A DNA stretch of 64,000 nucleotides from Budorcas taxicolor. Taxonomy: Eukaryota; Chordata; Mammalia; Artiodactyla; Bovidae. The notes under the pieces were generated by a model, which was not told the origin of the DNA, ran no database searches, and worked only from the letters and a program-made list of their open reading frames with translations. The DNA is taken from NCBI RefSeq assembly GCF_023091745.1, contig NC_068912.1:57254567-57318566 (forward strand). Direction: 5' to 3'. Position 1 is the stretch's first letter. Each line of letters starts with the position of its first letter. Of the stretch, positions 24,115-33,480 are shown piece after piece. A program made the position numbers and the translations under genes.

Positions 24115-24208
24115 AATTCCATTAGTATTATCAATTTTGTCTCTCATGTTTGGTTTGTTGGTTAAATCCCAATCCTATTCATTTTAAGATATGCTTATAC
24201 TTGAGTTG

Positions 24209-24264
24209 GATTTCCCAGGTAGCTCAGACTGTAAAGAATCTGCCTGCAATGCAGGAGACCCGGG
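24209..24264 (+). mobile_element. Bov-tA SINE head fragment
   Basis: 'ggatttcccaggtagctcag' and 'gcctgcaatgcaggagaccc': the 5' tRNA-like head only, 56 bp. Confidence 0.75.
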
Positions 24265-25164
24265 AGTTTCTTAGATGGGTCCTATAAAGCTCTTCTCTTT
24301 ACACAGTCTCTTGACATGGGAGATCCCAAGTGGATTAAACCTAGTCACAATCTACAATTCTACTCAATAAGAAACTCTATACTCCTTCAAGTATCAAACA
24401 TGCACAAAATACTCGATGCCTTCCACCTTCTCTCTCCTGTCCATTTCTTCCATGCCAGACTGTCAGGAACTCTGCCCTTCCAGAGGCTCAGCAATGCTGA
24501 TGTTAGTGGATTACCCTCCTGACTTAGGTGGCTTCCTGGGATTTACACTTCATTCAGGAGTGTCTTTTCAGAACACTGCACTTCTCCAGAAGAACAACCT
24601 CTTTCTCTCTTGCCTTATCTTCTTGGGTGGATGGTGTTTAGAGTGGTAGAATTAGTGGGTGGTTGTCATGTTTGGCTGACTTAGCACCTCTCACTTTCTG
24701 TAAGGAGATGTGGCTTGCTGTAGTCTAAGCTTGTAAGCTGGTGTACATGATAATATTTGTTCTCTGTTTTGGGCCTGCATAGTTGATTTTTGGGAATGAT
24801 ATCTTGATGGGTAGTAAATATTCCCTTGTTCTTGTAGTAAAGGTCATATTGAAGGCAAAACCTTGTGCTCCTAGAAATCTGGATATGAATGGAAGGTCAG
24901 TGATGTGGATAGTGAGGATTTTACTTGCTTGTAGGCTTGATAACTATCATGAGAGATACAATTACTGAATGAAACCTCAGACCACTTTGAAAACTTATAA
25001 TTATTTGTGACTTGTGTTTTGTTTAATATCTGTCTTTCTGTGAGACTCTAACTTCCATGAAGACTTAGGGTAGTGTTTTCATTCACCATTCTACTCACAG
25101 CATTTAGCTGCAAAGTGTTGATAAACAGTAGGAATTTAATTTCTTGGCTGACTGACTGATGGGC
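24265..25164. other. Unassigned sequence before provirus break
   Basis: No gene is seen. Small ORFs at 24316-24649 and 24783-24968 lack motifs. The retroviral homology of the next element stops at about 25165. Confidence 0.4.
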
Positions 25165-25259
25165 AATTTGCCCTCATTTAGCTGTTAAGGGCCATTGTTC
25201 CACCCATACCAGATCATCAGATTTCCAGGTAATAGGGTTGGCAGCAAAAGCAACAGCCT

Positions 25260-25478
25260 CTAGGATAAATTTGAATATCCTAGACCTTCTGTATTTTTGT
25301 TAGGAACCGCCTCTAATGGAGAAACAATTTTCTGCTGATCTTCACCAAGCCCCTTATCAGGATTATACCTCATTTGCAGCATTTGGTTAGTAGCCTTTTT
25401 ATCTGGGCTATATAAAAGCATTTCCATCTGAGATAATATATCTCTCCCCCATAAAGAAAAAGGTAGTGAAGGAATCAC
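25260..25478 (-). pseudogene. ERV protease C-terminal part and pol junction
   Basis: A 72-codon frame overlapping the preceding dUTPase-protease frame by four bases in a different phase. It carries the WGRDIL segment that ends retroviral proteases (the G-R-D/N helix region), then linker residues toward pol. The phase change near 25478-25510 is a frameshift that breaks the protease. It cannot yield an active enzyme as it stands. Confidence 0.75.
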
Positions 25479-26026
25479 ATATGGACAAAAGGTGCCTGTG
25501 CCCCTTTCTCATCTGACCAGGTTAAAATTTGTGAGCTCTTAATAACCAAGGGCATTAACCCTATTCCTACCAAGCTGGCACTGGTCACGCATGTTGGCCA
25601 GGATGAGGGCCAATCTTTTCCAGCAATGCAAGAGACGTCTGCTCCAGTATCTAACAGCCCTGACATTTTATTCCCTTGAGTCAAAAGATCTTTCAAAGGC
25701 TTTGGAGCTGTAATTTCCTGCATCCAAAAGGCTAAATCACTAGATCCAAATACTCTGGGACCCCTATCTTGAGAAGTCAAAATTTTTCCTGTCTGATAAT
25801 AAGGTAAAAGCAAAAGCTGAGTTACTCTTTGACCTTTATTAATTTGCACAGGTTTGGTAGGCGGTGAGATCAAAACTTTAATTTCCCCAATATAATCAGG
25901 ATCTACTACACCAGGCACCACCGAAATTCCTTGAAAACAAAGTGAGCAACGCCCCAGCACAAGTCTCACAATGCCCTCAGATAGGGGGCCAGCCACTCCC
26001 TTTGGAATCGGAGTAACCGATTTCAA
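25475..26026 (-). pseudogene. ERV dUTPase-protease (pro) frame, broken
   Basis: 183 codons. The N-terminal half is a retroviral dUTPase: P-G-V-V-D-P-D-Y at about 38-45 (substrate-pocket motif) and K-G-Q-R-V-T-Q-L at 64-71. The C-terminal half begins an aspartic protease with the catalytic DTGA at 126-129. The dUTPase-then-protease order is typical of betaretroviruses, where pro is reached by frameshift from gag. The frame ends early; the rest of the protease is in another phase (25260-25478). In-frame stops just upstream separate it from gag. Confidence 0.85.
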
Positions 26027-26059
26027 CGTCAGGGGTTAATATTTTTGCCAAGTCCCCTT

Positions 26060-26170
26060 ATCGGTCCGCTTCTCTCCTAGCCTGGGTGAGGCCCCCCTGA
26101 GGGGGTTTTCTCCAAGGAGCACGCTCTGCATATTGTGCACATGTCTGCTTTAAAAGCTCCTTTGTTGAAA
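26060..26170 (-). pseudogene. ERV gag nucleocapsid end fragment
   Basis: A short stretch between the BovB insertion and pro. On the minus strand it encodes a Cys-containing, Arg- and Pro-rich segment ending at a stop just after 26063, as expected for the gag C-terminus. It is too short to show a full zinc knuckle. Confidence 0.5.
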
Positions 26171-26778
26171 CAGCGTCAGACTTTGTTTTTTTGGGCTCCA
26201 AAATCACTCCAGATGGTGACTGCAGCCATGAAATTAAAAGACGCTTACTCCTTGGAAGAAAGGTTATGATCAACCTAGATAGCATATTAAAAAGCAGAGA
26301 CATTACTTTGCCAACAAAGGTCCGTCTAGTCAAGGCTATGGTTTTTCCTGTGGTCATGTATGGATGTGAGAGTTGGACTGTGAAGAGGGCTGAGCGCCGA
26401 AGAACTGATGCTTTTGAAGTGTGGTGTTGGAGAAGACTTGAGAGTCCCTTGGACTGCAAGGAGATCTAACCAGTCCATTCTGAAGGAGATCAGCCCTGGG
26501 ATTTCTTTAGAAGGACTGATTCTAAAGCTGAAACTCCAGTACTTTGGCCACCTCATGAGAAGAGTTGGCTCATGGAAAAGACTCTGATGGTGGGAGGGAT
26601 TGGGGGCAGGAGGAGAAGGGGACGACAGAGGATGAGATGGCTGGATGGCATCACTGACTTGATGGACGTGAGTCTGAGTGAACTCCGGGAGATGGTGATG
26701 AACAGGGAGGCCTGGTGTGCGGCGATTCATGGGGTCGCAAAGAGTCGGACACGACTGAGCGACTGAACTGAACTGAAC
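26171..26778 (+). mobile_element. BovB LINE 3' part inserted in ERV gag
   Basis: About 608 bp of BovB 3' sequence, opposite in orientation to the provirus it interrupts, ending GACTGAACTGAACTGAAC. Flanks TTGTTGAAA (26162-26170) and TTGTTCAAA (26779-26787) match at 8 of 9 positions and are the probable target duplication. It must be younger than the provirus. Confidence 0.9.
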
Positions 26779-26787
26779 TTGTTCAAA

Positions 26788-27440
26788 AAAACTTTTTATC
26801 TTCCTCAGCCTTAGGCAACGCTTTGGGAGGCTTTGAGGGCAAAGTGGGGAACGCCTGGGCTCTGGGAGGCTCAAATGGAAGAGTTGGCGATTGCTTTAAA
26901 TCAGAAAGTGGTGGATAAGTTTTTAAAGGTTTGTTAGAGGGGGAGGGGGCTCACCAGTGCGCCCAGTCCAGCGTCCTGTAATCCCTCTCCTTCCTCAGGA
27001 GGTAGAGCACAGTCTCCCTCCTTTTCTTCGTCAATGGCAGAAAATATGATCTGCAAAGAAGGTGGAGACCCACCACCCACCGCTATAGCCTCCCCCATAG
27101 GCTGTCTAACAGCCTCATGACGAGGGTCCAGGACATTTCTAATCATATTCCACAGAGCAAAAGCATCTATAGGAAGCTTTTCTGGCCCATGGAAAGTATA
27201 AAACAAACACAGAAATTTAAAGTCTTCCTGTGCTTTCTTTAATATCTCTATGGGCTAACATGTGAAGTAATATTTCAATAAACATTTGTCTATTCTTAGA
27301 TGCAGAGAAACCCATTCTTCTAGAGAATATTCTTATTTATTCTATACCCTCCTCACCCTGCCTAAACTACAGAGGGGTGCTGGCCACCCACAGGTACAAT
27401 CCTAACCGCCCCGCATTACAATCTCAAATTACCTACCGTT
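26788..27440 (-). pseudogene. ERV gag (matrix and leader) remnant
   Basis: The frame 26934-27206 (90 codons) contains D-A-F-A-L-W-N-M-I-R, a betaretrovirus-type gag matrix signature, then acidic proline-rich sequence. Between it and the primer-binding site (27207-27440) is decayed leader and matrix sequence. Capsid is missing. Confidence 0.6.
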
Positions 27441-27445
27441 CAGTG

Positions 27446-27464
27446 TCCCCTGTTCTGGGCGCCA
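27446..27464 (-). promoter_or_regulatory. Retroviral primer-binding site (tRNA-Lys-like)
   Basis: The minus strand reads TGGCGCCCAGAACAGGGG, two bases after the LTR end. It resembles the tRNA-Lys3 primer-binding consensus except for an extra A and an extra G, so Lys is likely but not certain. Confidence 0.75.
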
Positions 27465-27466
27465 CT

Positions 27467-28302
27467 TGCTGGAGTCCAGCTCTAGCAACCTGAAGGTGTG
27501 AGCGGTGTCGGTGAGAAACTGAGGCAGCCTCTCAGTTTTCTTGGACTGGCTGTTTATTTCAAGCTTATGATTCTCTTTTATACTTTTACAAAAGCATTAG
27601 GTCAGAGGTTTGATATTTTTAGTTCCCATTGACCCAGATTTATTTTTCTCCAAAAACCACTGTTGCCCCTCAAAAGGAGTTCCTTCCTCAGCGATTCTCT
27701 TATCTACTTTTTCTTATGTTTCCTTGTGAATACACTGTAACTCATGCTAATGTCTGGGCTGCATACCACATTCCTCAGTTTAATTCTTATCTTTCCAAGT
27801 CCTGTTTGCCCCTAGTATCCTAAGCTCACTATTTCTTAGAAAGGGCATCTCTAAAGTCCCTAATTTCTATAAGCTATAGTAGAATATTGTAACATTACAG
27901 CAATCCTTAAATCTTTAGCTTCTAACTATTTTAATTATTCCTAAGCCCTAAATTCAGCAACAAATGGGCTTCAGATAGGAATCCCTCCCATGGCCTCAAG
28001 CTGCGGCCTGTGTGCTCACCCTGGAACATTTTTTTGTAGAAGTCCTTGAACAAATGTCAGCGATTAACTTTATGACTTATTCTTTGAGCACAGCTGCAGA
28101 AGGCTTTATGCCTTCTCACGCTCCTCTCAAAAACAATAACACCTTAATATTCTCTTCAGTCAACTCAGCCAAGGAAAGGAAAAAACAAGTCAGAATCACA
28201 AAGCATATCTCCTTCATTCCAGGTCTGTGCCTATGGAACAAAGGGAGGGGGTTTAGGGCTGTGCCTCTATTTTGTCAGTAATGCCTAATGCAGCTCCCAA
28301 CA
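27467..28302 (-). mobile_element. 5' LTR of truncated class II ERV, 836 bp
   Basis: On the minus strand it begins TGTTGGGAGC (28302 downward) and ends GGACTCCAGCA at 27467. U3 contains AAGTATAAAAGAG (TATA box), followed by TTGAAATAAACAG (poly(A) signal) about 30 bases later, then a short U5. Small ORFs inside it (for example 28012-28281) are incidental. Confidence 0.8.
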
Positions 28303-28439
28303 CCCTCAGTGCTGAGATATCTGAATTTAGGGTATGGCAATACAAACCTTATCAGCATGAGAGCTGCTATGAATTGAACACTAAGTGTGTGCAGAAATGA
28401 GGCCAAGGACTGCCATTATCTTGAGATTTATACAACACT

Positions 28440-28603
28440 TGCGGGAGACCTGGGTTTGATTTGTGGGTTGGGAAGATCCCTTGGAGAAGGGAATGGCTAC
28501 TCACTCCAGTATTCTGGCTTGGAGAATTCCATGGACAGAGGAGCCTGGCAGGCTACAGTGCATGGGGTTGCAAAGAGTTGGGCATGACTGAGCGACTTTC
28601 ACT
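28440..28603 (+). mobile_element. Bov-tA SINE, head truncated
   Basis: 'gggttgggaagatcccttgg', 'tccagtattctggcttggag', 'gagcgactttcactttcact'. The 5' tRNA-like head is missing. Confidence 0.85.
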
Positions 28604-31600
28604 TTCACTTTTCTGATGGTGGATATTAGTATTTTCACAGATTTTTACAGATGAGAAAATTAAAGCATAGTTTCTGTTGCTTTTATATCAATCTCTAATT
28701 ACAAAGAACTGTTTTAAAGTTTTATTTTTTATCAGTTCATTATGTAGAGAGAGTTTAAAATATAAAATAGTTCTGAAACATTTACAAAAAATTTACAATT
28801 GTAGTAAAGATTAAATCTCTTTGGACCGCATATTACTTTCCCCAATTTCTACTCCTTTTCTCTGCTCTACTTCAGAATTAAAATCTTGAAAGAATTGTGT
28901 GTATACAGTTTCTGGATTTATTCACTTCCTGTTTTTCTTTAGCAAGATTTCTCTTATTACGGTCACTAATAACTGTGTTGTTATATTCATTAGCCACATT
29001 TTAGCATTAATCAGAAATGCTTGACTGCTTCTTCCTACTTGAATCATTCTTATCTTTTCTTGATCTCACACACGAGTTTCTCATTTGTATTTTCTTATAA
29101 GCTCTTCCTGTTTTTCCCCCCTGGCAATTTATGCTTTTCTATTCAATATCAAAACTATTTGTGTCATTTGGAAATTGATAACATTTCTTAAATTGTTTAT
29201 TACTGAATAACAAGGTTTATTACTGAATTTGCAAAGAAGCAATACAAAAGGCTTACAGAATATGGACGTAAATAGATAAGTGGGCTCAGTACAATATACC
29301 TCCACGGTTCCTGGGAGTGGGCCAGAGGTTTTGCAGTCCATGAAGCTGCTTTGACGGGAATAATCTACCAGGTCACAGGGGTTCAGAGCTTCCTGTTTCC
29401 TTCAGTTTTCTTAAGGACACGTTAAGGACAGGGTCCACTTACTACCACATGAGGAAATTCCTCGCTGTGCAACAGATCATCATTACATACTTCCCTGTTT
29501 GAATTTGCTTTGCTGAGGCAACTTGGAGAAAATAGAAGTATATTTCATAGACTCTGTATGGCTTGGGTTAGAGTTGGTGACAAGAGATATTTGCTCGAAA
29601 GTTCAAGGATCTAAAAGAGCTGCCATGACTACTTGGAGCTGAGGTGATAGGAGGCAATAAGAGATGGAAACAGGCTAGCGCCCTTACTCTTCCCTACCCC
29701 GTGTCCAGCTCCTCTCCATTAGTGCTGGCTTTGCCGACCCATCATGATCCCAGACCCACAATGAGAGACTTGGCAAGAGTCTTACAGGGGTGGTAGCAGA
29801 GCAGAGGCAAAGACATAGCAAACAGCAAACTCCTACAGTTCCACGCTAGTTCCTGGCCTTGCTTAACTTCCAACATCCAACACCAAGAGCTAACTCCAGT
29901 GTTTCAGGGAGGTTTGTTATTAATATTTATATTACGTTTCTTTTTTTTTTTCTGATTCTACAGTTCTTTTTTCAGTTCTTTAGTGTCCCAGTTAACCCCT
30001 ATAATAAATTCTCAATTCCATAATGTTAACAGTGGTTCTGATACCCAGATGGAACACTGAGTAATACTGTTATTGGTTGTTTCAGTAATTTAGATTTATG
30101 GAACAAACTAGTTGAAAACTTGGTGGCTAAAACAACTACCTATTTATGTCCTCCATAATTGTGTTGGCTTACTGGTCTTAAAGGGGAGGTTCTTTTGCTA
30201 GTTATGCTTGAAGTCTAATGACTGCAAATAGAATAATCTTGAGGTATGACTGGAAAGCAGGGACAGTTAGGCCTCTTTCATTCTCTGTATAGTCTTGGAA
30301 TCTCTGCAGTGATCTCTGTCACTATAACTGAAGTTTTGTAAATGACAGAGTTATCAAGAATACAAAAAATGTAGTGTCCATCATTTCTGCTGCTTTCTGA
30401 TTTTTAAATAAGTCACTGGGATCATCCTATACCCTAATGTGGGAGACAACTACATAAGGCCATGAACAATAGGAGCTGTGGCTCTTTGGAAATCCTTTTG
30501 GAGACTAGCAACCATACTTTAGTGTCAAATCGACAGCAGTCCTGACTCACTTCATAGTTACTTTGAGCTGTGCTATTCTGAGTTCCATTTTATGGTAGTG
30601 TCATCAGACACTGTGTTTTGGGTCTCACCATTTACCCATGCTGTATTAGGTCACTCTGACCTGTAACATCAGCCAACACCAAGTAGCATGCATTATAACA
30701 TGGGAAAGTGGTTCCCTCAGTTCTGGCTGAGCAGCTGAGATGGTAAATGGACACCATCTCTTGGTCCTACAAGCTTGGACTGACCTCTCCAGGTGGGTCG
30801 TTAGCCTGTGACACTGCCAACTGCCCATCTGTAGGGGCAGCAGCCATTTGGATGGCTGCTGTGGTGGTTTTTCTCTTCAGGAATCCTGTAGCCATTTGAA
30901 CCTTTGTGGTTGATAATGGGCTACTCTTCCCCACTTAGGGCTGCCTCTCTTCCTTTATTGGGATAGCTTAGAATTTTTCCTGTAGCTAGATTTCCTACCA
31001 GATGGTGATGGCCCTAAGGTTTCATTTCTATACCTGGTACATTTTATAAATAAACTATTGGATCATAACAATGCTTTAGGAATGTAATGGAAATCCCATG
31101 TAGAGCCTTTATACTTCAGATTTTCTCACTAGGTTATCCTGTACTATAGCCAGGGCTAGCTTTGTGGGGTGGGACTTGTACATTTGCATGGTGTCTCATG
31201 CTTAGAAGGTCCAAGTACTTGGTTTAATGCTTTGCTGTTACCATCTTAAAATCCTTATAAATTATTGAGCAGGAGCTCTTCCTTTTCATTTTTTACTGAC
31301 TCATATAAATTTTGTAGCTTATTCAGAACACAAAAATGGTAATCATTCTGTTGTTTTTCTGATTCTTACCAATTCATAATCAGTTACTGATGTAGTTCTG
31401 GAAATAGATCTAAACCAAAGCCTGTCCTGGAAGTGGAGAGTCTTCAACTAAGACCCATCAGGGCAAAGCTGTTGCCCCAGAGAATCAGGGAGAGTACTAA
31501 CCAGGCTGCTAGGGTTGATAGGTTGGAAGGACATAGGGAAAGTCTGGCTGTTTTACATTATTTCTGTCCACTATTAGAGAATTTCAGGCTTTTATTCCCC

Positions 31601-31634
31601 TCCTGGTAAAAAGTCAGTTGTCTTACTCTACCCC
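28604..31634. other. Three kb of unassigned intergenic sequence
   Basis: No host gene, splice pattern or well-preserved repeat was recognised. On the minus strand 29160-29460 has two AATAAA signals (near 29220 and 29205) after a mildly GC-rich stretch, which could be an old LTR or a retrocopy 3' end. 31140-31300 resembles an old DNA-transposon-like repeat. A T-run lies at 29939-29951. All of these are weak. Confidence 0.35.
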
Positions 31635-31765
31635 TTTGGAGAAGAAAAAGGCAATCCACTCCAGTAATTTTGTCTGGAAGAATCCTATGGACAGAGGAGC
31701 CTGGCAGACTACTATAGTCCATGGGGTCACAAAGAGTCAGATATGACTGAGCAACCAACATTTCC
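31635..31765 (+). mobile_element. Bov-tA SINE, 3' part
   Basis: 'ggagaagaaaaaggcaatcc', 'ctatggacagaggagcctgg', 'tatgactgagcaacc'. Diverged and lacks its head. Confidence 0.8.
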
Positions 31766-32074
31766 ACTTTCAACCCCTTTCCTACATTTTCTCCATGTTT
31801 GCTTCTATGTATATAGCTTTCAGCAATGCTTGAGGAGGTGCCAGCCCACCAGAGGAATTAGTTGTGCTAACAGACCTTCTACCTCAATAGCACAGTCCCC
31901 AAATGCCCTTCTACACAGCTTATTTTCCAATGAATGCTGTAAGAGTAAAACCAACATTTCCAGTTATCAGGCATCCCCCACTTATTTCCTTTCCCCTAGC
32001 TTCTTTAATATCTTCCATATCAATGAAGTACAGTAAACATGTCCTTATTTATATTGTATATACTAGTATATTGT

Positions 32075-32418
32075 TGGAGAAGACTTGAGAGTCCCTTGGA
32101 CTGCGAGGAGATCCAACCAGTCCATCCTAAAGGAAATCAGTCCTGAATATTCATTGGAAGGACTGATACTGAAACTCCAGTACTTTGGCCACTGATGTGA
32201 AGGAGTGATTCATTTGAAAAGACCCTCATGCTGGGAAAGATTGAAGGCAGGAGGAGAAGAGGACGACAGAGGATGAGATGGTTGGATGGCATTACCGATT
32301 GAATGAACCTGAGTTTGAGTAAAAGCCAGAAGTTGGTGATGGACAGGGAGGCCTGGCATGCTGCAGTCCATGGGGTTGCAAAGAGTCAGACACGACTGAG
32401 TGACTGAACTGAACTGAA
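32075..32418 (+). mobile_element. BovB 3' fragment, 344 bp
   Basis: Begins 'ggagaagacttgagagtccc' and ends GACTGAACTGAACTGAAAG. It has many changes relative to the other copies, so it is older. It lies downstream of the CLCA4 poly(A) signal. Confidence 0.88.
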
Positions 32419-32424
32419 AGACAG

Positions 32425-32626
32425 TGAAGTCGCTCAGTCGTGTCCGACTCTTTGCAACTCCATGGACAGTAGCCAACCAGGCTCCTATGTCCATGGGATT
32501 TTCCAGGCGAGAATACTGGAGTGGGTTGCCATTTCCTTCTCCAGGGGATCTTCCTGACCCAGGGATCGAACCCAGGTCTCCCTCATTGTAGGCAGACGCT
32601 TTACTGTCTGAGCCACCAGGGAAGTC
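32425..32626 (-). mobile_element. Bov-tA SINE, near full
   Basis: Reverse Bov-tA from 'gtcgctcagtcgtgtccgac' to 'gagccaccagggaagtc', placed back to back with the preceding BovB tail and about 100 bp past the CLCA4 poly(A) signal. Confidence 0.88.
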
Positions 32627-32724
32627 AACTGATACAAGTATACAATTAAAGACCTTCAGTGAATACAATAAAATCAATTTATAGTAAAAAATACTCAGAC
32701 CAAATTCATTTCTCAATAATATAG

Positions 32725-32730
32725 TTTATT
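32725..32730 (-). terminator. CLCA4: Probable CLCA4 poly(A) signal
   Basis: AATAAA on the minus strand, 311 bases past the stop codon, in AT-rich sequence. It is the first canonical signal I see downstream of the stop, and it would give a 3' UTR of about 330 bases. Confidence 0.6.
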
Positions 32731-33040
32731 TGCCTTTTTACATTTGTATTTTGACCACTCCAATAGACAGTTTGAACTTCTTGATGAAATTTGTATTTTT
32801 ATAGAGAAGTTTTGTGTCAGATAATATGTAACCAGGTATGAATATGAAAAAGATATTTATCACCTTTTGATACATTAATAAATACAAATTGTTTAATTTA
32901 ATATTGATTTACAATTTTTCAAATATCTCTGCATGTTTCTATTTAGTCAAAGGGTTCCTTGTAAAATTCTTAAAATTATTTTCACACATGATAAATTTAA
33001 AAATTCTGAAACATCCTTTAATTTTGTTGTTGATATATTC

Positions 33041-33480
33041 TTAAAACCCTGTTCTGGGTCTGCTAGGCTTTCTTCTCTTGTTTAAGATACAAATGGTGAT
33101 GCTTAAAATCAGACTAACAATTACCACAGAGCCAACCACTAACAACACCAAGGTAGAAATGCTGAGTCCGGATTTAGAGGGATTTTTATCAGGACTAGGA
33201 TCTGGATGAATTTCATCAGGAATGTAATCTGCTTGAACAAACAAAGCTACTTGCACAATGTTGGATACTTTTGATGTCAAATTGCTTTTATCCACACTTT
33301 GAATGGCAATGAATATGTGGGTTTCATTTTCCTCTGAGATATTTCCTGGTTTGAATGTGAAGGTTTCCTTGGAATTGGCCTCTTTTGGTAACAGAGCAGT
33401 AGTGTTTACTTGCAGAGCATCATCAAAATTATCCCTTAGATCCAGGATGCTTTCACTTATTCTTATGATATACTGTTGAA
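33041..33480 (-). CDS. CLCA4: CLCA4 exon 14: FnIII end, membrane segment, basic tail, stop
   Basis: Residues 788-933. Completes the FnIII fold (Q-Q-Y-I-I-R-I...), then an Asp/Pro-rich juxtamembrane stretch (about 877-890), a 26-residue hydrophobic segment (895-920) and a 13-residue tail rich in Lys/Arg ending GTGF-like (R-T-G-F), then TAA at 33043-33041. The acceptor is TTAG before 33480. The tail extends beyond where I recall the human protein ending. Confidence 0.92.

Larger units (their letters stand above)
25165..28302 (-). mobile_element. Truncated class II ERV (LTR-gag-pro-pol start)
   Basis: Antisense provirus remnant. From high to low coordinates: 5' LTR 28302-27467, primer-binding site 27464-27446, gag pieces, a BovB insertion (26171-26778), nucleocapsid end, dUTPase-protease, and the first codons of pol near 25165-25260. 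Env, the rest of pol and the 3' LTR are missing at this locus. Its LTR differs from the LTR at 522-1040, so the two are not halves of one provirus. Confidence 0.85.

Noticed and set aside
1..28302. The env-LTR at 1-1040 and the gag-pro remnant at 25165-28302 as the two ends of one provirus
   Set aside because: Opposite orientation and unrelated LTR sequences.
30646..30828. 60-codon minus-strand ORF with Cys and Trp residues
   Set aside because: I considered a retroviral pol remnant, but no catalytic motif is visible and neighbouring frames do not extend it.
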